The notes beneath the pieces were generated by a model. It searched no databases, was not told the DNA's origin, and saw only the letters and a list, made by a program, of their open reading frames with translations. A program made the translations under genes and the position numbers. Shown piece by piece: positions 1 through 7,491 of a stretch of 64,000 bases of DNA. The stretch is from BA4 sp044376575 (lineage in GTDB: Bacteria; Bacteroidota; Bacteroidia; CAIKAF01): the NCBI GenBank assembly GCA_044376575.1, contig JBILKR010000004.1, positions 59,841 through 123,840 of the forward strand, read 5' to 3'. Each line of letters begins with the position of its first letter. Positions within the stretch are counted from its first letter, which is position 1.

Positions 1-348
1 ATCCTTCCCACGCGCATAATCACCGGTAATGTATGCCGCATGTACCGTGCCGAGCTGACGGATGATGTCTTCCACAATGCGGTCTAACCCTACATACTTG
101 GCCACAATAGACGTGATTTCATTGAACAGGGGATGAGAAGCACTGGCGCGATAGAGGAGGGTATTACCTTTAGATTCTGTTTCCAGTAAACCTGCTTGTG
201 TCAAGCGGTTTAGCTCTACCCGAATTCCGTTGGTACTTTCACCAAATTCATCCGACAGCTCGCGCAAATAGGCCTGCATTGCTGGATTCAGGAAGAATTT
301 CAGCAACAGCCGAACGCGGGTTTTGGATGTAATCAGTGATTCGATCAT
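1..348 (-). CDS. Winged-helix regulator fused to nucleotidyltransferase-like domain (3'-truncated by window edge)
   Basis: The 116 visible residues begin MIESLITSKTRVRLLLKFF. Residues 1-75 look like a winged-helix DNA-binding domain of ArsR/MarR type (REL-DEFG-ST-GIRVELNRLTQAGLL, then a wing around LETESKGNTLLYRA). The last visible residues, 109-116, read GDYARGKD, which matches the G-x-x-ARG-x-D signature of minimal nucleotidyltransferases. The coding frame is open at the window edge, so the C-terminus is missing. In Bacteroidota such proteins often follow an UpxY-like antiterminator at the head of capsule/exopolysaccharide loci, and here the antiterminator is 65 bp upstream on the same strand. 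I infer a DNA-binding regulator; the nucleotidyl acceptor is unknown. Confidence 0.75.
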   Translation of the reverse strand, partial: MIESLITSKTRVRLLLKFFLNPAMQAYLRELSDEFGESTNGIRVELNRLTQAGLLETESKGNTLLYRASASHPLFNEITSIVAKYVGLDRIVEDIIRQLGTVHAAYITGDYARGKD

Positions 349-377
349 AGATTGAGTAACAAAATTACTCAATCTAT
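347..377 (-). promoter_or_regulatory. Perfect 13-bp inverted repeat around a -7 box (candidate operator)
   Basis: Arms at 347-359 and 365-377 are exact reverse complements (core TAGATTGAGTAA / TTACTCAATCTA) with a 5-bp spacer. On the minus strand TAATTTTG at 360-367 fits the Bacteroidota -7 consensus TAnnTTTG and sits in the spacer and the inner end of one arm. The downstream gene starts at 348. A dimeric winged-helix protein bound here would cover the promoter, so autoregulation by the adjacent gene product is the natural inference. As RNA the same sequence could also form a hairpin. Confidence 0.6.
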
Positions 378-413
378 CAAAAACATCAAAAATTTACCCA
401 TAAAAATGCGTGT

Positions 414-914
414 TTATTCGATTTTATGTAGAAATTCTCCAGGTAATTTTACTTTGAGGGAGAGTTGTAAGGTATCCAGGGTAAGGTAGAAAAACGATTC
501 ACCTGCGTGGTGCGTAACATGTCCCTTCAAACCTTTGAATAACCCTTGGGTAACAGTTACGCGGTCGCCGGTGGCTAACTTTTCAGAAACCGTTTCGGCG
601 TAGATGCCTTCTTCAACAAACCGTTGAATAGCTTGTTGATCTTCATCACGAAGCTGTCCCCAATCTGTACCAATTTTCACCGGTGTCACGATGCCCTGTA
701 CCAAGCAGATGGCAGAAAACTGATGGGTGGTGCAACGCACAAACAGGTAGCCTTTAAATAAGGGTTCACTCACTTTTTTCTTGCGGTCGCTCCATTGACG
801 AACGGTGGTTTGCAGGGGCAGAAAAACTTCATATCCTTTTTGTCTTAAAGATTCCGCTGCTTTTTTTTCAGCCCGCGAAGCGCAGTAGAACACATACCAT
901 GCTGGAGATGTCAT
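414..914 (-). CDS. UpxY/RfaH-like transcription antiterminator (NusG family)
   Basis: A 166-residue NusG-type protein. The N-terminal NGN domain begins with the typical WYVFYCASRAEKKAAESLR and continues through GYEVFLPL and LFKGYLFVR. A C-terminal KOW motif lies near residues 112-135 (LATGDRVTVTQGLFKGLKGHV region). Specialised NusG paralogues of this size in Bacteroidota (UpxY family) are usually the first gene of a surface-polysaccharide operon and stop premature termination of that operon. It is transcribed leftward into the winged-helix/NTase gene, so the regulated operon would lie outside the window. The ATG at 912-914 is only a few bases from the predicted transcription start. Confidence 0.85.
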   Translation of the reverse strand: MTSPAWYVFYCASRAEKKAAESLRQKGYEVFLPLQTTVRQWSDRKKKVSEPLFKGYLFVRCTTHQFSAICLVQGIVTPVKIGTDWGQLRDEDQQAIQRFVEEGIYAETVSEKLATGDRVTVTQGLFKGLKGHVTHHAGESFFYLTLDTLQLSLKVKLPGEFLHKIE

Positions 915-918
915 GCTA

Positions 919-926
919 CAAAGGTA
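919..926 (-). promoter_or_regulatory. -7 promoter element of the UpxY-like gene
   Basis: Minus-strand TACCTTTG matches TAnnTTTG exactly and ends 4 bp before the ATG of the antiterminator gene. The predicted transcription start falls within about 2 nt of that ATG, implying a leaderless or nearly leaderless mRNA unless a later start codon is used. Confidence 0.5.
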
Positions 927-949
927 ATCAATCGATGTACATTAATACA

Positions 950-975
950 GAGGGTTGAGATTGAGGGAAAAGTGA
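950..975 (-). repeat. 26-bp repeat word, copy A (related to 11252-11277)
   Basis: The reverse complement of this segment agrees with the plus strand of 11252-11277 at 23 of 26 positions; the conserved end reads TCTCAACCCTC. Both copies lie in gene-free regions that also share a second, 15-bp exact word, so chance is unlikely to explain the pair. Confidence 0.5.
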
Positions 976-1162
976 GCCCGGTATCGGCAATCATCGCGAT
1001 GCGAAGCCCGACCTGATGTATGAAGTGAGGATAAAGAAAATTTTGAATCGTTAACACATTCCAATAAGCACTTGTGTTTGGGAACGAAAGTTTCCACCCT
1101 TTTTGTGAATGGGTCGATGACAAATTTTCGCCGAACGGCTAACATCAGGTCTTGACCTTTTC

Positions 1163-1188
1163 GTTCTTTTGTGTCAAGACAAAAGAAC
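1163..1188. repeat. Inverted repeat GTTCTTTTG / CAAAAGAAC
   Basis: Arms at 1163-1171 and 1180-1188 are exact reverse complements around an 8-bp spacer, TGTCAAGA. A CTTGAC/GTCAAG pair (1151-1156 and 1173-1178) overlaps it. From memory, TTGTC/CTTGACACAAAAGAAC-like words are frequent in Bacteroidota intergenic DNA; this could not be tested here. Confidence 0.5.
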
Positions 1189-1290
1189 AATAAAAACAAA
1201 ATACTTTAATGGAATTTTCATCAACATTCACTTCTCAATACAAGCCTACGGCTCACTCGAACTGACTGAGGACGTTATAATTCGGGTCTT

Positions 1291-1340
1291 CGAGAACCTC
1301 AGACACCGTATAAATCGAGAGCCTCAGGCTCCGGATAATT
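1291..1340. repeat. Two imperfect 25-bp tandem units
   Basis: Units 1291-1315 and 1316-1340 match at 20 of 25 positions; each begins CGAGA-CCTCAG and ends in an AT-rich TATAA/ATAAT block. The second contains the perfect hairpin GAGCC-TCA-GGCTC (1319-1331). The 15-mer TCGAGAGCCTCAGGC at 1315-1329 recurs exactly at 11182-11196. A more degenerate third unit may precede (1260-1285). Confidence 0.55.
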
Positions 1341-1368
1341 CACTCTTTCAAGCTTCCCCTGCATTTTA

Positions 1369-1376
1369 TATATTTG
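1369..1376 (+). promoter_or_regulatory. -7 promoter element of the LamG/PKD gene
   Basis: TATATTTG matches TAnnTTTG. A weak -33-like TTTC lies 19 bp further upstream (1346-1349). It ends 13 bp before the proposed TTG start. Confidence 0.55.
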
Positions 1377-1389
1377 TAAAAATATTCGA

Positions 1390-4300
1390 TTGAAAAAAGG
1401 CTTCCTGCTCGTTTTAGTTGCATTCATGGGTTCTTGTTTTTTGCAGGGACAATCGATTACTGTTTACTTACCCCATCACCAGGCCGTAACAGCTGATCAT
1501 AACATGCGGTTTACCTGGCAACATCGACCGGATGTTACGCAGTATACCCTCGAACTATCCGCAGATTCGTTGTTTGGCAGTGTACAGACTTATGTGACTT
1601 CTAACGATACGTTGGTGTTGAATGGATTAACTTTAGGTTTCCACTGGTGGAGAGCCAAGGCGGGAAATGGAAACTGGTCGGTGCCCCGTAGATTTTTTGT
1701 TTTCAATCCCAAGCAGATTTCCGGATTAAGTTACTGGGTGAGGGCAGATTCCAATGTGAATGTAATCAACGGAAAAGTTAGTTTAATTTATGATCTCAGT
1801 GATTCTGCAAGAACTACTACGCAACAAGCCTTTTATTTAATGCCTGATTTTATTCAATATGGAGTAGGCAATTTATCTTCCATTCATTTTGGGAAAAATG
1901 GATTATCGGGTCAAAGTACACGTATGGATTTTAATCCATTGCACTTCCCTCAGGGTGCAACCATGTTTTCAATATGGAATGTAACCGGGAATCCAATTTT
2001 ATTACAATATTTATTTACAGGTCTTATTAATAATTCTTACAAAGGAGGTTTTTTTATTGGAGGAACTTACCCTTCTACCTTTAATTCAGGATGTGAATTT
2101 AATACGGGAAATTATTTTTCTGCGAATGGTCCCATTCATTTATTTCCAACTCAAACTACAGTTTCAAAAAACTCGGTATGGAGAAATGGAGTCAATTTAC
2201 CAACTACCCCAACTGGTGCGAGCAATGGGATTTCTCTTTCTGTAAATATTCTTGGAGGAAGAGCAGATGTCAATATGACGCATTTATTTACATATGCAGA
2301 TATTAGTGAAATTTTACTCTACGCAGGTGATGTTCCAGATTCCTCACGCATCCTTATTGAGCGTTACTTAATGTCGAAGTATGCGCGCCCTGTCACCCTG
2401 CCTTATGATACCCTAGCTTGTGCGCCATCACTTACCTTAACAGTACCGGGAGGAACAGAAGAATTTAGTTCATTGCTTTGGAGTACAGGTGCGCAAGGGG
2501 CATCCATTAACATCACTGCGAATGGAACATACCACGTAACGGGTATTTCGCGCATCGGTGGATACACCACTACCGATACCATTCGTGTAAATGGTATTCT
2601 TCCTCGTCCGCAAATTACTCCTTCAACTACTCAATATTTTTGTTTTACACAGGATTCAGTTTTGTTTCAATGCACTAATCAGCAAGTCGGTTTAACTTAT
2701 CAATGGCATAATGGTGCGACGCAGCCTTCCATTTATGTTTCTCAGGGGAATGATATTTACATTACGGCATACGATTCGTTGAGTGGGTGTTCGATTACTT
2801 CTGACACTACACATCTTCAACATCAGATTGAAGCGGGGATGATATTTACAGAAGTGTGTGAAGGCAATCCCACCTCATTTACGGACAATAGTCAGGTATA
2901 TAATCAGTTTATCCAGTCGTGGCACTGGGACTTTGGAGATCCGCTCAGTACCACCGATTCATCTAATAATCCCATTTCAACGTATACCTATGCACAGGCA
3001 GGAAATTATTACGTTTCACTAATCGTTACCGATGTCTCCGGATGTACCGATACTCTCTTTCACCCCGTTACCGTGAAGGCCCTGCCCAATGCCAACTTCT
3101 CTTATAATGCGGCCTGCCTGGGTAGTCCGGTGCAATTCGTCAATCAAAGCAATGCCACGCCTCCCTTGTCTATCGCCGGCTACAAATGGTATTATGGCAA
3201 TGCCGGCAATGATTCTTCTACGGTAGTGAATCCCTCTTTTACATATAATTCTATCGGAAATTATCCGGTTACGTTGGTTGTTACTGCCGATAACGGATGC
3301 AAGGATACGATTACAAATACTGTGCTTATCGATAAATCCATTAATGCCGCATTTATAATGCCCAATGATACGTTATGCCTGAATGAAACACATTTGTTTG
3401 AAGATACTTCACAAGTGTTAAATACACAGTATGGTACATCGCTTTGGAAAATTGGAAATGCGTTGGCGGGAAATCAAACAACACAATCTATTGTTTTCAA
3501 TCAGTCGGGATTGCAAACCGTTACGCTCATTGTTACTTCTTCGGATCAATGCACTGATAGTCTGAAAAAAAATATACAGGTATTGAGTCCGCCATCTTCA
3601 CAATTTTCTGTAACACCCAATGTTGGTTATCCTCCATTAATCACGCAATATGCCTACACCGGCAATACATCGGGTATTACCTGGGAATGGACATTGCCTT
3701 CGGGTGCCGTGGATACTGCTTCTACCATCATTCCTGATACGTTATACATCAACGGAACGGATACGGTACAACTTATTACAGTCAATACTTTTGGATGTTC
3801 AGATACTACCCTGCGATTTGTTTCTTCCGTATTTCCGAACCTGAATCTTTATTTAGATTCACTGATGTGCTGGGAACAGGACAGTCAGGTACAATTTTTT
3901 GTACACATCACCAACGTTGGAAACATTCCTGTAGATTCGTTTCAGTTGCAATCATGGATCTCCGGGAATTCACCGTCCATCGAAGCATTTAACGATACCT
4001 TATTTGTGAGCCAGACATTTTCGTATGCTTCTGATTTTACGATGCAGGTGCCGCCGGTGGAAGGCGAGTTGTGTTGTGTGCGTGTAGGTTATGTGCGTGG
4101 ATTGTTAGGAGATACATTACTCAACCGCACATTATGTATTCCGCGGGTGGATCATGCATTTATGGTAATGTCTCCTTTCCCCAACCCTGTGGATGCATCA
4201 GCTTCCATTCAGGTACTGCTTCCTTATGCAGATGTGTTTACACTTGTGATGAGTGATATGCAGGGAAAAATCATCAGTGAAAAAACAATTAACGGAACTG

Positions 4301-4410
4301 TTGGTGTTAACCCTGTATCTTATGATGTGTCGGCGTTATCAGCCGGTGTATATTTTCTTACTGTGCATTATCGCAGTGAGAAAAAAGTTGTGCGGATGAT
4401 TGTTTACTGA
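1390..4410 (+). CDS. LamG/PKD-repeat protein with T9SS type A sorting domain
   Basis: A 1006-residue secreted protein. It begins with a signal peptide (about 1-21, ending near LQGQS) and an FN3-like segment (about 25-105). A LamG/concanavalin-like region follows (about 110-340; typical QISGLSYWVRAD opening and ILIERYLMSKYA end). About four PKD-like domains come next, near 480-560 (WHWDFGDP), 565-645 (YKWYYGNAG), 655-725 and 735-815. The C-terminal 80 residues begin PFPNPVDAS and end GVYFLTVHYRSEKKVVRMIVY, a type A T9SS sorting domain. It is probably exported through T9SS to the cell surface or medium; the binding target is unknown. The start is TTG at 1390; no ATG lies between the promoter and the signal peptide. 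Confidence 0.8.
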   Translation: MKKGFLLVLVAFMGSCFLQGQSITVYLPHHQAVTADHNMRFTWQHRPDVTQYTLELSADSLFGSVQTYVTSNDTLVLNGLTLGFHWWRAKAGNGNWSVPRRFFVFNPKQISGLSYWVRADSNVNVINGKVSLIYDLSDSARTTTQQAFYLMPDFIQYGVGNLSSIHFGKNGLSGQSTRMDFNPLHFPQGATMFSIWNVTGNPILLQYLFTGLINNSYKGGFFIGGTYPSTFNSGCEFNTGNYFSANGPIHLFPTQTTVSKNSVWRNGVNLPTTPTGASNGISLSVNILGGRADVNMTHLFTYADISEILLYAGDVPDSSRILIERYLMSKYARPVTLPYDTLACAPSLTLTVPGGTEEFSSLLWSTGAQGASINITANGTYHVTGISRIGGYTTTDTIRVNGILPRPQITPSTTQYFCFTQDSVLFQCTNQQVGLTYQWHNGATQPSIYVSQGNDIYITAYDSLSGCSITSDTTHLQHQIEAGMIFTEVCEGNPTSFTDNSQVYNQFIQSWHWDFGDPLSTTDSSNNPISTYTYAQAGNYYVSLIVTDVSGCTDTLFHPVTVKALPNANFSYNAACLGSPVQFVNQSNATPPLSIAGYKWYYGNAGNDSSTVVNPSFTYNSIGNYPVTLVVTADNGCKDTITNTVLIDKSINAAFIMPNDTLCLNETHLFEDTSQVLNTQYGTSLWKIGNALAGNQTTQSIVFNQSGLQTVTLIVTSSDQCTDSLKKNIQVLSPPSSQFSVTPNVGYPPLITQYAYTGNTSGITWEWTLPSGAVDTASTIIPDTLYINGTDTVQLITVNTFGCSDTTLRFVSSVFPNLNLYLDSLMCWEQDSQVQFFVHITNVGNIPVDSFQLQSWISGNSPSIEAFNDTLFVSQTFSYASDFTMQVPPVEGELCCVRVGYVRGLLGDTLLNRTLCIPRVDHAFMVMSPFPNPVDASASIQVLLPYADVFTLVMSDMQGKIISEKTINGTVGVNPVSYDVSALSAGVYFLTVHYRSEKKVVRMIVY

Positions 4411-4416
4411 TGAGGC

Positions 4417-5496
4417 TTAGTCGTATTTAAAATAACTGTAATCTTCGTTGCCTTTCATTTGAATCAGATATTCATACATCAATCTTATCACTGATTCTAC
4501 GTCTTCAGTTTTTACACTTTCTACCGTAGTATGCATGTATTTTAACGGTAGTGAAATTAAGGCAGATGCTACACCATCGGATGAATATGCAAAGGCATCG
4601 GTATCGGTACCTGTAGCCCTGTCAGCTGTAGTGCGCTGGAATGGAATGTCCTGTGTTTTGGCCACATGAATCAAATCACGCAATAAATTATTTTGTACGG
4701 CGGGACCATAGGTCAGCACCGGCCCTTTACCGCAGGAAAGATCTCCAATCATTTCTTTATCATACATGGGCGATTGGGTATCGTGACATACATCTGTGAT
4801 GATGGCCACGTTAGGTTTAATGCGACGTGAAATCATTTCAGCACCGCGCAATCCGATTTCTTCCTGCACCGAATTAACGATATACAATCCAAAAGGAAGG
4901 GCATGGTTACGCTCATGAATCATACGCGCTACTTCGGCAATCATGAATCCGCCGATACGATTATCGAGTGCTCTTCCTGAAATAAATTTCTCTTGATTGA
5001 GCCACATCATTTCATCTTCAAAAGTGACTACACATCCTACGTGTACACCTAAGTTTTCAACCTCTTCGCGAGAGTCGCAACCGCAATCAAGGAAGATGGT
5101 TTTTAAGGTAGGTGCATCTTCTTTTTCGCGTGTACGCACATGTATGGCAGGCCAGCCAAACACGGCCTTTACAATACCTTTTTCTGTATGAATATTTACT
5201 CTTTTTGAAGGTGCAATTAACGGATCAGATCCTCCGTTGCGTTTCAAATAAATGTATCCTTTCTCACTGATGTAATTCACATAATAAGCAATCTCATCGG
5301 CATGTGCTTCAATCGCTACCTTGTATGGAGCATCGGGATTGATTACTCCCACAACACTTCCGTAAATGTCTGTGATAAATGTATCCACATACGGACGAAG
5401 GTAATTCATCCACAATTGTTGCCCTTTTACTTCGTATCCTGTAGGTGAAGCATTATTGAGATATGCTTCCAGAAATTTTTTGCTCTCGTTTTTCAT
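4417..5496 (-). CDS. M42 family metallopeptidase (glutamyl aminopeptidase/tetrahedral aminopeptidase type)
   Basis: At 359 residues it has normal length for the family. Visible metal ligands are H65 (EAHADEIA), D178 (GRALDNRIGG), E213 (SVQEEIGLRG), D235 (ITDVCHD) and H322 (KYMHTTVE); D67 and E212 are the catalytic pair. M42 enzymes are cytoplasmic di-metal aminopeptidases that assemble into tetrahedral dodecamers and trim peptides. Its stop lies 6 bp from that of the convergent T9SS gene. A near-match -7 box (TATTTTCG on the minus strand) precedes the ATG. Substrate preference cannot be read from the sequence. Confidence 0.9.
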   Translation of the reverse strand: MKNESKKFLEAYLNNASPTGYEVKGQQLWMNYLRPYVDTFITDIYGSVVGVINPDAPYKVAIEAHADEIAYYVNYISEKGYIYLKRNGGSDPLIAPSKRVNIHTEKGIVKAVFGWPAIHVRTREKEDAPTLKTIFLDCGCDSREEVENLGVHVGCVVTFEDEMMWLNQEKFISGRALDNRIGGFMIAEVARMIHERNHALPFGLYIVNSVQEEIGLRGAEMISRRIKPNVAIITDVCHDTQSPMYDKEMIGDLSCGKGPVLTYGPAVQNNLLRDLIHVAKTQDIPFQRTTADRATGTDTDAFAYSSDGVASALISLPLKYMHTTVESVKTEDVESVIRLMYEYLIQMKGNEDYSYFKYD

Positions 5497-5547
5497 ACAA
5501 CGAAAATAATGAATCTGCCGGAAAACAATTCACGTAATGAATTCAAT

Positions 5548-5555
5548 TATATTTG
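5548..5555 (+). promoter_or_regulatory. -7 promoter element of the SDR gene
   Basis: TATATTTG matches TAnnTTTG. It lies inside the frame that an ATG at 5537 would open, which argues for the later start codons at 5567 or 5573. Confidence 0.5.
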
Positions 5556-5566
5556 TACCTATACCT

Positions 5567-6307
5567 ATGTCAATGAAATCAACGGTACTTATACTTGGCG
5601 CCGGCTCAGATGTGGCCCGTGCCCTGGTGCATACCTATGCATCAAAGGGATTCGATATACAGCTTGCGGCCCGGTCTCAGGAAGTCATGGATCCCATGGT
5701 GAGTGACGTGCAGATTCGCTATGCGGTGAATTGTACAGCCCATGTATTTGATGCAGAAAATACAGCGTCTCATGCACAGTTTATTCATCAATTGCCCGTG
5801 CAACCGGATGTGGTGATTTGTGTGTTTGGATATTTGGGTACACAAGAAAAAGCAATGCAGGACTGGAATGAAGCCTCCCGTATTATTCAGGTGAATTATA
5901 CCGGTGCTGTTTCAATACTTAATGCATTTGCATCCCTCATGAGAGCCAAACAGCAAGGCACCCTCATCGGGATTAGCTCTGTAGCAGGTGAACGCGGAAG
6001 ACAAAGCAACTATATTTACGGCAGTGCAAAAGCAGGTTTTACAGCATACCTTTCCGGATTAAGAAATGATTTGTTTCATCACGGAGTACATGTGCTTACC
6101 GTAAAGCCCGGATTTATCCGAACCGCCATGACGCAGGGATTACCTTTACCTGCTCCACTAACGGCCACCGCTCAACAAGTAGCTGATGCAATTTATCGAG
6201 CTCATCAGAAAAAGAAAAATGTGTTGTATGTATTGTGGATGTGGAAATACATCATGTGCATTATTCGAAATATTCCTGAAGGAATTTTTAAAAAATTAAA
6301 AATGTAA
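5567..6307 (+). CDS. SDR family NAD(P)-dependent oxidoreductase
   Basis: 246 residues from ATG 5567, or 244 from ATG 5573. The Rossmann opening is STVLILGAGSDVARALVH, an A/G-rich nucleotide-binding loop. The SDR active site is visible as the Ser in IGISSVAGERG and the YxxxK in NYIYGSAKAGF, followed by the KPGFIRTAMT loop. The LGAGSDVA-type loop and overall length resemble the branch that includes 2-ketosugar reductases such as DprE2, but the substrate is not identifiable. An in-frame ATG at 5537 was rejected because the -7 box lies downstream of it. tadA starts 1 bp after the stop, so the two are probably co-transcribed. Confidence 0.8.
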   Translation: MSMKSTVLILGAGSDVARALVHTYASKGFDIQLAARSQEVMDPMVSDVQIRYAVNCTAHVFDAENTASHAQFIHQLPVQPDVVICVFGYLGTQEKAMQDWNEASRIIQVNYTGAVSILNAFASLMRAKQQGTLIGISSVAGERGRQSNYIYGSAKAGFTAYLSGLRNDLFHHGVHVLTVKPGFIRTAMTQGLPLPAPLTATAQQVADAIYRAHQKKKNVLYVLWMWKYIMCIIRNIPEGIFKKLKM

Positions 6308-6308
6308 T

Positions 6309-6758
6309 ATGGAACTTCAATTGTTTTCTGATGAAAATTTTATGAAGGAGGCTATCCGCGAAGCCTTGAAAGCACAAGTGGAAGATGAAGTTCCGATAGG
6401 GTGTGTGGTAGTGCAGAACAACCGCATCATTGCCCGTGCGCATAACCTCACCGAAACACTCAATGATATCACAGCGCATTCAGAAATGCAGGCCATCACA
6501 GCGGCAGCGAATCATGTGGGTGGAAAATATCTCAACGAATGTACTATATACATTACCCTTGAACCTTGTTTAATGTGTGCAGGCGCATTGCGCTGGGCAC
6601 AGGTAGGTAGAATCGTATTTGGTGCTTATGATAAAAAATACGGATTCGGTAAATACATCGAAAAAATTACCCATCCCAAAACACAAGTGCTGGGCGGTGT
6701 AATGGAAGAAACCTGCAGTAAAATTCTGTCTGAATTTTTTAAGAAAAAAAGGCGTTAG
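6309..6758 (+). CDS. tadA: tRNA(adenosine(34)) deaminase
   Basis: A 149-residue cytidine/deoxycytidylate-deaminase-fold enzyme. The zinc site reads H57-S-E59 (TAHSEMQAI) and P86-C87-L-M-C90 (LEPCLMCAGAL). E59 is the proton shuttle and H57, C87 and C90 bind zinc. TadA converts the wobble adenosine 34 of tRNA-Arg(ACG) to inosine. HSE instead of the commoner HAE keeps all catalytic residues. The C-terminal basic tail (FFKKKRR) fits tRNA binding. Its stop overlaps the convergent DtxR-family gene by 4 bp. Confidence 0.93.
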   Translation: MELQLFSDENFMKEAIREALKAQVEDEVPIGCVVVQNNRIIARAHNLTETLNDITAHSEMQAITAAANHVGGKYLNECTIYITLEPCLMCAGALRWAQVGRIVFGAYDKKYGFGKYIEKITHPKTQVLGGVMEETCSKILSEFFKKKRR

Positions 6759-7420
6759 TTTTTTCCTTTCTTTTTGATGAATAATTTCTGACTTACCTGA
6801 TCAGAGACCATCAACTCTTCTCCACCCACATCAACAATTAAACTGTGATCGTAATCGTATCTTTTCTTTAAGCGAACGGTTGTGCCCAGGATAAGTTTTA
6901 CTCCGTCGAGGTATTGCAGAAAATCAGGGGAGTGTTCTTTTACACCAACAATAATTCCCTCTTCATCCATATTCAAATCACTCAGTGTTTCATCTTTGTG
7001 ATGTCCAACGTTTCCGTCTTTGTCGGGGATGGGATCACCGTGCGGATCAAATTTAGGATATCCCAGAAACTGTTCCAGTTTATCGATGAGTCGGATGGAT
7101 TCTACGTGCTCTAATTGTTCGGCGAGTTCGTGAATTTCATCCCATTTGAAGTTGAGTTTATCAACTAAAAATACTTCCCATAGTCGGTGTTTGCGCACTA
7201 CCATGGTAGCGAGTGCTTTCCCTTTTTTGGTTAGGGTTACGCCCTGGTATTTTTTATAATGAATGAGTTTTTTGTCGGCAAGTTTTTTCATCATATCCGT
7301 AACCGAAGATGCTTTTGTTTGCAATTCATCGGCAATCGCATTGGTGGAAACTTCGCGGTTATGTCTGCCTGAAAGTTTAAAAATGGCTTTCAAATAATTT
7401 TCTTCAGCGTAGGTGGCCAT
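6755..7420 (-). CDS. DtxR/MntR-family metal-dependent transcriptional regulator
   Basis: 221 residues. The N-terminal winged helix (about 1-60) opens with YAEENYLKAIFKLSGRHNREVST and continues NAIADELQTKASSVTDMM. The dimerisation/metal-binding domain (about 65-140) includes HRLWEVFL, HELAEQLEHV and DPHGDPIP. The C-terminal FeoA/SH3-like domain covers about 145-215. The family senses Fe2+ or Mn2+ and represses uptake genes. The metal here cannot be decided from sequence. It is divergent from bshA across a 71-bp gap that contains a perfect 15-bp palindrome, so autoregulation and control of bshA are both plausible. Confidence 0.9.
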   Translation of the reverse strand: MATYAEENYLKAIFKLSGRHNREVSTNAIADELQTKASSVTDMMKKLADKKLIHYKKYQGVTLTKKGKALATMVVRKHRLWEVFLVDKLNFKWDEIHELAEQLEHVESIRLIDKLEQFLGYPKFDPHGDPIPDKDGNVGHHKDETLSDLNMDEEGIIVGVKEHSPDFLQYLDGVKLILGTTVRLKKRYDYDHSLIVDVGGEELMVSDQVSQKLFIKKKGKN

Positions 7421-7430
7421 GAATGATAAA

Positions 7431-7445
7431 TAACATTAAATGTTA
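7431..7445. promoter_or_regulatory. Perfect 15-bp palindrome TAACATTAAATGTTA (candidate DtxR-type operator)
   Basis: Seven-bp arms (TAACATT / AATGTTA) flank a single central A. It lies 10 bp upstream of the DtxR-family start and 46 bp upstream of the bshA start. Position and symmetry fit an operator for the dimeric regulator encoded next to it; it does not obviously match the classical DtxR or MntR boxes. Confidence 0.5.
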
Positions 7446-7491
7446 GATTAAAAGTAATACATTTATTTAATTTGAACCGAAAATAAAAGGC

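Larger units (their letters stand above)
915..1389. other. 475-bp gene-free region with degenerate repeats
   Basis: No convincing gene is present. The short open frames on the minus strand (942-1199, 911-1123) have no recognisable domain, and both run through repeat-like sequence. The region holds the UpxY promoter at one end, a 26-bp word related to 11252-11277, an inverted repeat at 1163-1188, two 25-bp tandem units at 1291-1340, and a -7 box for the rightward gene at 1369-1376. I read it as an eroded dispersed-repeat island. Confidence 0.5.

Noticed and set aside
911..1199. Two overlapping minus-strand open frames (70 and 85 codons) between the UpxY gene and the LamG/PKD gene
   Set aside because: No recognisable domain, both frames run through the repeat-like words described for this region, and they sit in gene-poor sequence; treated as non-coding.
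1169..1393. 74-codon plus-strand open frame running into the LamG/PKD gene
   Set aside because: It spans the 25-bp tandem repeats and the -7 box of the next gene and has no protein-like composition.
5537..5566. Upstream ATG extending the SDR gene
   Set aside because: The -7 box TATATTTG at 5548-5555 lies downstream of this ATG, and the extension is unlike an SDR N-terminus.
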